Origin: Vulcanimicrobiota bacterium
Lineage (GTDB): Bacteria; Vulcanimicrobiota; Vulcanimicrobiia; Vulcanimicrobiales; Vulcanimicrobiaceae
Direction: 5' to 3'
Assembly (NCBI GenBank): GCA_014305015.1
Contig: JACRUB010000063.1
Location: forward strand, 1 to 11,405
DNA length: 11,405 nucleotides
In this document: positions 5,478 through 11,405 of the stretch, in pieces
How the letters are laid out: every line of letters starts with the position of its first letter
How positions within the stretch are numbered: position 1 is the first letter of the stretch
The notes under the pieces: model-generated
What the model was told of the DNA's origin: nothing
Database searches by the model: none
What the model saw: the letters and a program-made list of their open reading frames with translations, nothing else
Program-made: the position numbers and the translations under genes

Positions 5478-8258
5478 TTAGACCCCGACCGCTTCGGGGG
5501 CGACCATTTCAGAAGCGTACGCTTCGATAACGTCGCCGGCCTTGAGATCTGCGAAGCGGGCGACCTGAATTCCGCATTCAAAGTTCTCGGCAACTTCCTT
5601 GACGTCGTCCTTGAAGCGCCGCAGCGATTCGAGCTCTCCATCGAAGATGACGGCCGAGTCGCGCAAGACGCGCACCTTGGAGTTGCGCACGATCTTGCCG
5701 CTCTGCACGTAGCAACCGGCGATCGCGCCGACTTTGCTGACCTTGAAGATTTCGCGAACTTCTGCGCGGCCGAGCGTGACCTCGCGGAAGGTCGGCTCGA
5801 GCATACCGAGCATGGCCTTCTTGAGATCGTCTTCGATTTCGTAAATGACCTGGTAGAAGCGCAAATCGACTTGCTCGTTCTCGGCCAACCGTTTCGCCGT
5901 TTCGTCCGGGCGAATGTTAAAGCCAATAAGAACCGCGTTCGAAGCGCTCGCGAGATTGACGTCGTTCGGCGTGATTGCGCCGACGCCGCCGTGAATGACG
6001 CGGATGTCCACGTCACCGGTCGAGAGCGATTCCATACGCGAACGCAGGGCTTCGAGCGAACCTTGGCCGTCAGCCTTCACGATGATGTTCAGCGTCTTCT
6101 TGCCTTCGGTCGGCATCTGCATGAAGGTCTCGAGCGAGACTTTCTGATTGCTGCTCCCGGCAATACGCGTGTCGCGACGGCGTGTCTTGCGCTTATCGGC
6201 CGCTTCGCGTGCAACACGCTCGTCGCTCACCACATTGAGCGTGTCGCCGGCCGACGGAACATCTTGAAGACCCATGATTTCCACGGGCACGGACGGTCCG
6301 GCTTTCTTGACTTGTTTACCCTTGTCGTCAACGAGCGCGCGAATTTTACCAAACGTTCCACCCACGACGACGATATCGCCGACGCGCAGCGTCCCGTTTT
6401 GAATGAGAACCGTTGCAACCGCGCCGCGTCCACGATCCAAAGCCGATTCAATCACGACGCCCGTGGCGCGGCGATTCTTATTGGCCTTGAGATCGCGAAT
6501 ATCGGCTTCGAGCAAGACCGTTGCGAGTAGGGCATCGATACCGTCGCCGGTACGCGCCGAAACCGGTACCATTTCGATGCTGCCGCCCCAGTCTACGGGC
6601 TGAAGTTCCAGCTCGGCGAGTTGTTGCTTCACACGATCGGGCTGGGCATCCGGCTTATCCATCTTATTAATGGCAACGACGATCGGAACGCCGGCCGCTT
6701 TAACGTGAGCGATGGCTTCGCGCGTTTGCGGCATGACGCCGTCGTCTGCGGCAACAACCAGAATCGCTACGTCGGTAACTTTCGCACCGCGCGCACGCAT
6801 AGCGGTAAATGCCTCGTGACCGGGCGTATCTATGAACGTGATTTTGCGATCGTCGCGCTCAACCGTGTACGCACCAATGCGTTGTGTAATACCGCCGGCT
6901 TCACCGCTGGCAACGCTCGCCGATCGAATCTTATCGAGCAGCGAGGTCTTTCCATGATCGACGTGGCCAAGCACGGTCACAACCGGCGGACGCGTCGTCA
7001 TCATCTCGGGTTTATCTTCTTCTTGCTCGACCGTGACTTCTTCGCCGGCTTCTTTAACGACGGCATTAAATCCGAACTTCTTCGCGACCGAAATTGCGAC
7101 GTCGGCGGGAATGTTCTGATTGATCGTTGCCATCGTTCCGACTTTGATGAGTTCGGTGATGACGTCTTTGGCGGGAACGATCATCGAGGTTGCAAGTTCT
7201 TGAACCGTAAGCAAGTCGGGAATCTCAATCGTTTCAAGCTGCTTGGGCGGCGCGACCGGGGCGATGTCCGTGCGCTTCTTGCGATTGCGATCTTTCTCGA
7301 GAAGCTGATCTTTCTCTCGATCCTTTTTGGAAAGTTTGTCGTCGAAGTGGCGGCCGTGTGCGCCGGGACGTCCGCCGGAGCTCGGTGCCGGGGCCTGCGT
7401 GGGATCGGGCAATGCCGAACCAGCCGGACGCGGTGCGCCGGGTGCAAAGGGACGCGGACCGCCTGCGGGCGGCGTAAGCGGACGGAACGGGCCGTTGCCG
7501 GCGGGACGGCGGTTTGCCGTACCGGGCGCTGCAGCCACCCCTGGACGCGGCGGCGTGAGGGGCCGTGGTTGGTAGCCTTGGCCGGGCAAACCGGGTTGAC
7601 CCGGGCGCGGAGCAACGCCGGGACGTCCGGGAATGCCGGTCGCGGGACCGGGCGACGCGGAATTCGCACTTTGCGGCGGTGGCGAGGGCGGTGCGGGTTT
7701 TGGTTTGACGATCGAGTCTTGACCGCGCGGAACCGGTTTGAGCATTTCCGGAACGCTTGCGGGATCGAACTTACCGGGCGGCGCAGCCGCGGGTCGCACG
7801 GGTTTGGCCGGCACGGGCGGAGCAACGGCGACGGGTCGCGCCGCAGGTGCTTTTGCAGTGGGCTTTGCCACCGCGGGCTCTTCGGCGACCGGTGCTTCGG
7901 GGGCAGCGGCGGCAACGACCGTCTTGGCAGGCGTCTTGCGAGCAGCGGCAGGCGCGACAGGCTTGAGCGTTTGAACGGCTTCAGACGGCGCCGCCGGAGG
8001 TGCGGCGGTGGCTTTAGCAGCGGGTGCTCTTTTCACGGCGGGTTTCGGCTTCGCGGCAGGGGCGGCGGCCGGCGCTGCTTTTGCGGCGGGCTGCAACACG
8101 GACCGAACCAGATCGGCGATCTGGTCGGGAACCACGCTCAGTTGGTTTTTCGCTTCGAAAACGCCGCCCAGGCGCTCGTTAAAGAGCGTGATCAGCTCTT
8201 TGGACGTAAGTCCAACTTCCTTCGCGAGTTCGAATATTCTGACTTGTTTGGCTGTCAA
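5478..8258 (-). CDS. infB: Translation initiation factor IF-2
   Basis: 926 residues. IF-2 is the GTPase that brings fMet-tRNA to the 30S subunit and joins the subunits. The N-terminal IF2N module is at 1-55 (VRIFELAKEVGLTSKELI). A very long low-complexity linker follows at about 57-300 (Ala/Pro/Lys-rich, then Pro/Gly-rich), then a basic charged stretch near 305-330 and a second IF2N module at about 345-400. The G domain has G1 GHVDHGKT (431-438), G2 GGITQRIGAY, G3 DTPGH (478-481), G4 NKMD (531-534) and G5 SART. Domains 2, 3 and C2 follow (GFNIRPDETAKRLAE, GCYVQSGKI, ECGIQVARFADLKAGDVIEAY). The start is TTG 8258 with GGAG 6 bases before it. Overlapping long plus-strand frames are shadows of its biased codon use. 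It is isolated by structured gaps on both sides. Confidence 0.98.
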   Translation of the reverse strand: MTAKQVRIFELAKEVGLTSKELITLFNERLGGVFEAKNQLSVVPDQIADLVRSVLQPAAKAAPAAAPAAKPKPAVKRAPAAKATAAPPAAPSEAVQTLKPVAPAAARKTPAKTVVAAAAPEAPVAEEPAVAKPTAKAPAARPVAVAPPVPAKPVRPAAAPPGKFDPASVPEMLKPVPRGQDSIVKPKPAPPSPPPQSANSASPGPATGIPGRPGVAPRPGQPGLPGQGYQPRPLTPPRPGVAAAPGTANRRPAGNGPFRPLTPPAGGPRPFAPGAPRPAGSALPDPTQAPAPSSGGRPGAHGRHFDDKLSKKDREKDQLLEKDRNRKKRTDIAPVAPPKQLETIEIPDLLTVQELATSMIVPAKDVITELIKVGTMATINQNIPADVAISVAKKFGFNAVVKEAGEEVTVEQEEDKPEMMTTRPPVVTVLGHVDHGKTSLLDKIRSASVASGEAGGITQRIGAYTVERDDRKITFIDTPGHEAFTAMRARGAKVTDVAILVVAADDGVMPQTREAIAHVKAAGVPIVVAINKMDKPDAQPDRVKQQLAELELQPVDWGGSIEMVPVSARTGDGIDALLATVLLEADIRDLKANKNRRATGVVIESALDRGRGAVATVLIQNGTLRVGDIVVVGGTFGKIRALVDDKGKQVKKAGPSVPVEIMGLQDVPSAGDTLNVVSDERVAREAADKRKTRRRDTRIAGSSNQKVSLETFMQMPTEGKKTLNIIVKADGQGSLEALRSRMESLSTGDVDIRVIHGGVGAITPNDVNLASASNAVLIGFNIRPDETAKRLAENEQVDLRFYQVIYEIEDDLKKAMLGMLEPTFREVTLGRAEVREIFKVSKVGAIAGCYVQSGKIVRNSKVRVLRDSAVIFDGELESLRRFKDDVKEVAENFECGIQVARFADLKAGDVIEAYASEMVAPEAVGV

Positions 8259-8303
8259 GAGGCGCTCCGTTTAAAAGGCGGTCCGGGCCAAGCCCTACCC
8301 GCC

Positions 8304-8446
8304 CCCCAGCCGAGCTGGGGCCCCCATAAGCCGGGGCACGCTACATCATCTCAATAACACACACTCCCCTGGGGTGCCCCAAAAGGACATGCGCGCTTTG
8401 GAACGCTCTCCGTTTTCCTCAGGGCGAGACTCCCCGAGGGCGTTCC
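8304..8446 (-). promoter_or_regulatory. Structured leader before infB: series of hairpins in the ylxR-infB gap
   Basis: The 251-base gap holds no plausible gene. In the minus-strand RNA I see four structures. An outer stem GGAACGC/GCGTTCC (8440-8446 with 8400-8406) encloses an adjoining 8-bp hairpin (8432-8439 with 8417-8424). A 7-bp long-range pairing joins GTGCCCC 8374-8380 to GGGGCAC 8333-8339. A perfect 7-bp hairpin pairs 8314-8320 with 8304-8310 across a CGA loop. None is followed by a T-run, so these are not ordinary terminators. I match it to no known riboswitch class. A leader that controls infB expression is an inference. Confidence 0.5.
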
Positions 8447-8463
8447 TAACGAACATTGTCGTC

Positions 8464-8491
8464 GTTATACATTACTATTGTTCATTGTTCA
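8464..8491 (-). promoter_or_regulatory. Possible internal promoter for infB in an AT-rich patch
   Basis: On the minus strand TGAACA (8491-8486) and TATAAC (8469-8464) are separated by 16 bases, a fair -10 box with a poor -35 box. The patch 8447-8512 is strikingly AT-rich for this window and includes a tandem TGAACAA. Transcription from here would give infB a structured leader of about 200 bases. Confidence 0.3.
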
Positions 8492-8509
8492 TAAATCAAC
8501 ATAACCAAC

Positions 8510-8737
8510 TTAAAACACCGTGGCCGCCGCAATGTTTGCGAGACCCGGAAACCTCTTATTCTTCTTAACTCGCTCAGCGCATGCATGGGAGCAAAGATAA
8601 GCGCCCCTGCCTGCTTGCTTGCGTCCTTCGTCGGCTTTCCACCCCTCCGGCAAACGAACGAAGCGCCGCATCGAATGCTGGGGCTTGCGTTCCCGGCATC
8701 CGACGCACGTGCGTTCGGGCTCGTGTGGGCTAGCCAC
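8510..8737 (-). CDS. ylxR: YlxR family nucleic-acid-binding protein
   Basis: A 75-residue basic protein. The YlxR (DUF448) pattern is complete: RTCVGCRERKPQHSMRRFVR at the N-terminus, then the conserved GRGAYLCSHACAERVKKNKRF core. The fold is thought to bind RNA, and in some bacteria it modulates RNase P or acts as a nucleoid-like regulator; which applies here is unknown. The start is GTG 8737, overlapping the nusA stop by 8 bases (GTGGCTAG). No ribosomal L7Ae-like gene follows, although Firmicutes usually have one between ylxR and infB. Instead a 251-base non-coding gap leads to infB. Confidence 0.95.
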   Translation of the reverse strand: MASPHEPERTCVGCRERKPQHSMRRFVRLPEGWKADEGRKQAGRGAYLCSHACAERVKKNKRFPGLANIAAATVF

Positions 8738-9953
8738 CTAACCGTTCGCGCTTAAACTCTTCAAGCTTACGAATCAGGTCTTCATCGATAGCCGGCACGG
8801 TCGCGGCGGCCTCTTCGCCGGCCTCGACTTCTTCATCGAGCACGTCTTCTTCCGTGGTTTCGGCGACGGCTTCGCCTTCGACGCGGCCCTCACGCTCCGC
8901 AAAGTAGCGTTCGCGTGCGGCATCCGCTTCTTCCTCAGCTGCAATATCCAAACGCCAGCCCGTCATACGCGCGGCGAGACGCACGTTTTGACCTTCGCGG
9001 CCGATAGCGAGCGAGAGCTGATATTCCGGAACGACAACCAGTGCCGTGCCGTCATCTTCAAAGAGTTCAACGCTGAGAACTTTGGCGGGCTGCAATGCGG
9101 CTTGAATGAACGCAACCGGATCTGCTTCGTACCGAATGACATCGATCTTCTCGCCGCGCAATTCGTCGGAAACGTTGGCGATGCGGCTCGACTTCGGACC
9201 AAGACACGCACCGACCGGATCGACTTCCGCGCGGTTGGAACGCACGGCAACTTTCGAGCGGCTTCCGGGTTCGCGGGCAATCGCCATAATTTCGACGATG
9301 CCGTCTTCGATTTCGGGCACTTCGAACTCAAGAAGCCGTTGCACTAAGCCTTCGGCTGCGCGCGAAAGAATGACGGTCGGCCCCTTCGGCGATTTGCGCA
9401 CATCCAGGACGTAGGTGCGAATGTAGTCGTTGATGCGGAAATTCTCGCGCGGCACTTGTTCGGAGAGGGGCAAGAGCGCTTCGTCCTTGCCTTCGAGCAA
9501 GACGAACATGTTGCGCTGCTCGTACCGTTGCACGGTCCCCCGCACGATATCGTTTACGCGGGCGGAATACTTGTTGTACACCGTGTCGCGTTCGGCCTCA
9601 CGAATTCGCTGCACGATAACCTGCTTGGCAGTTTGCGCGGCAATACGGCCAAAGTCTTTGGGCGTAACCTCTTCGTCGTAGAAGTCGCCGACTTGATAAT
9701 TCTTACCCGCTTCTTTGGGCGTCACCTCAAGCTTGGGATCGGTGACTTCGTCCGCGACGATCCGGCGATGGTAGACTTTGTACTCGCCTGTTTGACGATC
9801 GATCGTGACAATTGCATTCGCTTCGCCGCCGAAATGCCGCTTGTAGGCGGTAATAAGCGCGGCTTCGAGCGCTTCGAGCAGCATCTCGAACGGAATGTTG
9901 CGTTCTTTTTCGATCTCATGTAGGACTGTGAGTAACTCACTGTTGGCAATCAT
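8730..9953 (-). CDS. nusA: Transcription termination/antitermination factor NusA
   Basis: 407 residues. NusA binds RNA polymerase and nascent RNA, affecting pausing, termination and antitermination. Domains: RNAP-binding NTD about 1-125 (EALEAALITAYKRH), S1 about 133-200 (VNDIVRGTVQRYEQRNMFV), KH1 about 203-278 and KH2 about 280-338 (AIGREGQNVRLAARMTGWRLDI). An acidic Glu/Ala-rich tail at about 339-389 ends in a short basic helix (LIRKLEEFKRERLGG). The E. coli acidic-repeat domains are absent, as in most non-proteobacterial NusA. The KH1 loop reads GPKS (252-255), so the last Gly of the usual GxxG is Ser; KH2 keeps GREG (318-321). ATG 9953 overlaps the rimP stop as ATGA. Confidence 0.97.
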   Translation of the reverse strand: MIANSELLTVLHEIEKERNIPFEMLLEALEAALITAYKRHFGGEANAIVTIDRQTGEYKVYHRRIVADEVTDPKLEVTPKEAGKNYQVGDFYDEEVTPKDFGRIAAQTAKQVIVQRIREAERDTVYNKYSARVNDIVRGTVQRYEQRNMFVLLEGKDEALLPLSEQVPRENFRINDYIRTYVLDVRKSPKGPTVILSRAAEGLVQRLLEFEVPEIEDGIVEIMAIAREPGSRSKVAVRSNRAEVDPVGACLGPKSSRIANVSDELRGEKIDVIRYEADPVAFIQAALQPAKVLSVELFEDDGTALVVVPEYQLSLAIGREGQNVRLAARMTGWRLDIAAEEEADAARERYFAEREGRVEGEAVAETTEEDVLDEEVEAGEEAAATVPAIDEDLIRKLEEFKRERLGG

Positions 9954-10444
9954 GCTTTCTTCCTGTCGTATTTTTCTCGTTTTAAGTCGTTGCGAATATC
10001 GTACTCGAGGTTCGCGGATTTAATGGTGGCAAGCGGAAGCGGCAACTCGCCGCGCTCGGTGACCAAAATAACATTCGTTCCTTGAACGCCGCGCAGAACG
10101 CCGCGGTGAGTCTTGGAACCGTTGATGAGAAGCGTCGTCAAAATCTTGGCAGAACTCCCCGAAAAGCGCTGGTAATCGCCGGCTTTTGTGAGAGGACGGT
10201 TGAGCCCGGCCGACTCGACTTCGAGCGTATACTGCTCGTCGAATTCTTCCAGCCGCGCATTCAGCATGGCCGCAACTTGCTCGCACGTTTTGATATCGAC
10301 GCCGCCTTCGCGGTCGATCATCACTTGCAAGGTGTGACCGCGTCCTTGACGCCGCGCGCTGTGCGAAACAAACTCCACCTTCGCAAATGCTGCGTGGTGC
10401 GCGAGTTCGTCTACCGCTTGCTCGAAAGCGTCCAGTAAAGCCAA
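9950..10444 (-). CDS. rimP: Ribosome maturation factor RimP
   Basis: 164 residues. RimP binds the free 30S subunit and is needed for its maturation around S12 and the 3' major domain. Family features are the N-terminal helix and strand (AFAKVEFVSHSARRQGRGHTLQVMIDREGGVDIKTCEQVAAMLN), the central LEVESAGLNRPLTKAGDYQRFSG, and a C-terminal Sm-like barrel (HRGVLRGVQGTNVILV...ELPLPLATIKSANLEYD). The tail is strongly basic (KREKYDRKKA). The start is TTG 10444 with AGAGG 5 bases upstream, just after a perfect 8-bp hairpin. It is the first gene of the operon and is preceded by a promoter at 10623-10651. Confidence 0.95.
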   Translation of the reverse strand: MALLDAFEQAVDELAHHAAFAKVEFVSHSARRQGRGHTLQVMIDREGGVDIKTCEQVAAMLNARLEEFDEQYTLEVESAGLNRPLTKAGDYQRFSGSSAKILTTLLINGSKTHRGVLRGVQGTNVILVTERGELPLPLATIKSANLEYDIRNDLKREKYDRKKA

Positions 10445-10462
10445 ATTAGCCTCTTTTAAAAT

Positions 10463-10485
10463 AGCATCGAACTACGCTCGATGCT
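10463..10485 (-). promoter_or_regulatory. Hairpin next to the rimP ribosome-binding site (attenuator-like)
   Basis: AGCATCGA (10463-10470) and TCGATGCT (10478-10485) form a perfect 8-bp stem with a 7-base loop. On the minus strand it is followed by ATTTTAAAA and then the AGAGG of rimP. The U-run is short, so it may be a leaky terminator/attenuator or a structure limiting ribosome access. The effect is inferred. Confidence 0.45.
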
Positions 10486-10500
10486 TGGCACTCCGTTTCG

Positions 10501-10562
10501 TTTCGCCACGTTTGCGGCGAAAACGCAACTGCACGCCCCCACCTCGACTTCGCCGGGTGGGG
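10501..10562 (-). promoter_or_regulatory. Two consecutive hairpins in the rimP leader
   Basis: TTTCGCC 10501-10507 pairs with GGCGAAA 10516-10522, and CCCCACC 10537-10543 pairs with GGTGGGG 10556-10562. No T-run follows either on the minus strand. With the hairpins at 10463-10485 and 10579-10601 they make the roughly 170-base leader a chain of four stems. Confidence 0.4.
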
Positions 10563-10578
10563 CCCCTAAACAAGACAG

Positions 10579-10608
10579 AAGCGCCGGACGTGCCGACGCT
10601 TTTTCTTC
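10579..10608 (+). terminator. Hairpin with T-run, terminator-like on the plus strand, inside the rimP leader
   Basis: AAGCGCCGG (10579-10587), a 5-base loop, and CCGACGCTT (10593-10601) form a 9-position stem. On the plus strand it runs straight into TTTTTCTTCT, a good intrinsic terminator shape. No plus-strand gene feeds it within this window, so it may stop antisense transcription. On the minus strand the same stem lies in the rimP leader and is followed by the weaker CTGTCTTGTTT. Confidence 0.5.
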
Positions 10609-10622
10609 TAACTACCGTGGTT

Positions 10623-10651
10623 AGGATAGCAAAACTCTAGGAATCATGCAA
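10623..10651 (-). promoter_or_regulatory. Promoter of the rimP-nusA-infB operon
   Basis: TTGCAT (10651-10646) and TATCCT (10628-10623) stand exactly 17 bases apart on the minus strand, a good housekeeping-sigma pattern. Initiation would fall near 10616, giving a leader of about 170 bases before rimP. It lies just downstream of a terminator for the preceding minus-strand unit, which supports it as the operon's main promoter. Confidence 0.6.
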
Positions 10652-10670
10652 CTTTGCGCGGGGCGAATGG

Positions 10671-10707
10671 CGCAAAAGGCCCGTGCCTCCTAGTTGTGGA
10701 GCACGGG
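10671..10707 (-). terminator. Intrinsic terminator of the upstream minus-strand unit
   Basis: The stem CCCGTGCTCC / GGAGGCACGGG (10698-10707 with 10680-10690, one bulged base, loop of 7) is followed on the minus strand by CCTTTTG. It closes the putative ncRNA unit before the rimP promoter. The U-run is short; in the plus direction only TCTTCTG follows. Confidence 0.55.
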
Positions 10708-10902
10708 TCTTCTGCTGGTTTCCTTAATTGTCTTACGAGGTATCGCGCCTACCGGAGTGCGTCCGGCGGTCGTTAAGCGCGTCGATTATTCTCGATCGCA
10801 GCCTTAGAGGCGCTCTCGTTGGGCCTTATGACCCGGCGGATCTTGCGGTTCCAGACCGCCCTCCTTAATTGAATAACGCTTACTTATCTCGTAGAAGAGA
10901 TA
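10671..10902 (-). ncRNA. Candidate structured non-coding RNA upstream of rimP
   Basis: A unit of about 230 bases with its own promoter (10909-10937) and terminator (10671-10707). Its predicted first base begins a perfect 6-bp hairpin (10885-10890 with 10897-10902). More stems follow: GCGGT/ACCGC (10845-10849 with 10855-10859), GCGTCGA/TCGATCGC with one bulge (10779-10785 with 10792-10799) and CCGGA/TCCGG (10752-10756 with 10762-10766). The 10-base word TCCTTAATTG occurs twice (10721-10730, 10862-10871). A perfect AAGGAGG (10866-10860) is present but no ATG, GTG or TTG follows at a usable distance. I could not fit it to tRNA, tmRNA, RNase P RNA or SRP RNA; 6S RNA is possible in size but not shown. 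Confidence 0.45.
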
Positions 10903-10908
10903 CCGACA

Positions 10909-10937
10909 ATTCTACTCCGACAAACATCGGAACTCAA
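10909..10937 (-). promoter_or_regulatory. Promoter with a dyad in its spacer, upstream of the candidate ncRNA
   Basis: TTGAGT (10937-10932) and TAGAAT (10914-10909) are 17 bases apart on the minus strand. The spacer contains the inverted repeat TCCGA-N6-TCGGA, the sort of place where a repressor could bind. It begins about 20 bases after the stop of the preceding gene. Confidence 0.5.
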
Positions 10938-10956
10938 TATGGGAGCGGTTCTATTT

Positions 10957-11405
10957 TTAAGGGGTAGGCGAGGGAGCGGGCGACGCTCCGGGCTTGTATA
11001 GCTGCAGTTGTCCTGCAGGACAATCGATGGTCGCGTTCTCTTCGATAATCGGTTGGAAGCCATTCTCTGGACGTGGACCCGGACCCGCTGTCGACATCTT
11101 TCCGTTCTGCATGTCGATCTGACCGAACGAAGCGCCTGCAGAAGGGAAACGCAACAACCAGCCGGTGCATAACGTCACGGGTCCAACACGGCGCGTGGAT
11201 TTGACATACATGATTATGCGATCGTTCTGCGCATTTCCGAACATATGTTTGTGCGTCCCCGCGACGTACGTGAACTTCGTTACCGCGAGCACTTGCGGCG
11301 GCGGTGTCGGATCGCCCACTGCCCCGACGGCGGATGCGCCCGGCGAGAAACGCTTGGTCGCCGGCGTCACCGGTCCGTTAGGCAACATTCCACGCAAACG
11401 CGCAT
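10957..11405 (-). CDS. Unrecognised protein, C-terminal part
   Basis: The last 149 or so codons of a gene whose start lies beyond the window; the frame is still open at the edge, so TTG 11397 is not the start. I do not recognise the family. Visible features are a Pro/Gly/Ala-rich stretch (ASAVGAVGDPTPPPQ), a strand-rich middle (FTYVAGTHKHMFGN, DRIIMYVKSTRRVGPVTLCTGWLLRFP), two cysteines far apart (one in LCTGW, one in IDCPAG) and a tail ending PGASPAPSPTP. Such low-complexity Pro/Ser/Thr tails are common in exported or surface proteins, but no signal or membrane segment is in view. It ends at TAA 10957, 20 bases before the next promoter, and has no clear terminator of its own. Confidence 0.7.
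   Translation of the reverse strand, partial: ARLRGMLPNGPVTPATKRFSPGASAVGAVGDPTPPPQVLAVTKFTYVAGTHKHMFGNAQNDRIIMYVKSTRRVGPVTLCTGWLLRFPSAGASFGQIDMQNGKMSTAGPGPRPENGFQPIIEENATIDCPAGQLQLYKPGASPAPSPTP

Noticed and set aside
5283..6530. A 415-codon plus-strand open frame across rbfA/infB
   Set aside because: It runs antisense over IF-2 domains 2-3 and shows no family-like motif; it is a codon-bias shadow.
8304..8320. Strong GC hairpin as a terminator between ylxR and infB
   Set aside because: No T-run follows on either strand.
6621..8357. A 578-codon plus-strand open frame opposite infB
   Set aside because: Its product is a Gly/Arg/Cys-rich low-complexity protein produced by reading the Ala/Pro-rich IF-2 linker backwards; IF-2 domains are unambiguous on the other strand.
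9456..9923. A 155-codon plus-strand frame opposite nusA
   Set aside because: Antisense to clearly conserved NusA S1 and N-terminal domains.
10775..10866. A 28-codon basic frame after the AAGGAGG motif (containing RKIRRVIRPNESASK)
   Set aside because: It has no ATG, GTG, TTG or CTG in frame near the motif; it looks ribosomal-protein-like but matches no family I know.
10445..10956. A tRNA gene upstream of rimP, as metY is in E. coli
   Set aside because: I found no T-loop (GTTCRA) with matching acceptor arms in either strand; the stems present do not make a cloverleaf.

Overview
The window is a GC-rich bacterial chromosome segment (roughly 57-60% GC by eye). Its core is one long minus-strand translation and RNA-processing operon, read from high to low coordinates: rimP - nusA - ylxR - infB - rbfA - DHH phosphoesterase - small membrane protein - truB - ribF - TlpA-like thioredoxin - GNAT acetyltransferase - HNH endonuclease. 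The order nusA-ylxR-infB-rbfA-(DHH/NrnA)-truB-ribF is typical of Gram-positive, cyanobacterial and related Terrabacteria lineages and differs from the E. coli arrangement. With the long Ala/Pro/Gly-rich IF-2 linker and a Pro/Ser/Thr-tailed unknown protein, it suggests a poorly cultivated Terrabacteria-type phylum. Eremiobacterota/WPS-2 is a guess I cannot confirm from sequence alone.

Layout. 1-407: 3' end of a plus-strand S9 (prolyl-oligopeptidase family) peptidase, converging on and overlapping the last minus-strand gene. 393-1899: accessory genes (HNH nuclease, GNAT, TlpA-like thioredoxin) attached behind ribF. 1922-10444: the conserved operon, mostly with stop/start overlaps of 4-8 bases. 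Two unusually long gaps break it, ylxR-infB (251 bases) and infB-rbfA (about 180 bases), and both are filled with inverted repeats. 10445-10640: promoter and multi-hairpin leader of rimP. 10671-10940: an apparently separate, strongly structured minus-strand transcription unit with its own promoter and terminator but no convincing ORF, a candidate ncRNA. 10957-11405: 3' part of an unrecognised minus-strand gene.

How the genes work together. RimP and RbfA mature the 30S subunit, IF-2 starts translation, and NusA couples transcription with translation. TruB makes pseudouridine 55 in tRNA, the DHH protein probably degrades nanoRNA or pAp, and RibF makes FMN and FAD. Most of these genes start at TTG or GTG and are translationally coupled.

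The most interesting items are the intergenic RNA-like structures (10671-10940, 5313-5475, 8304-8500, 10463-10601) and the GNAT gene, whose natural start position carries ACG instead of ATG. I see no tRNA, rRNA, CRISPR array, insertion sequence or obvious prophage.
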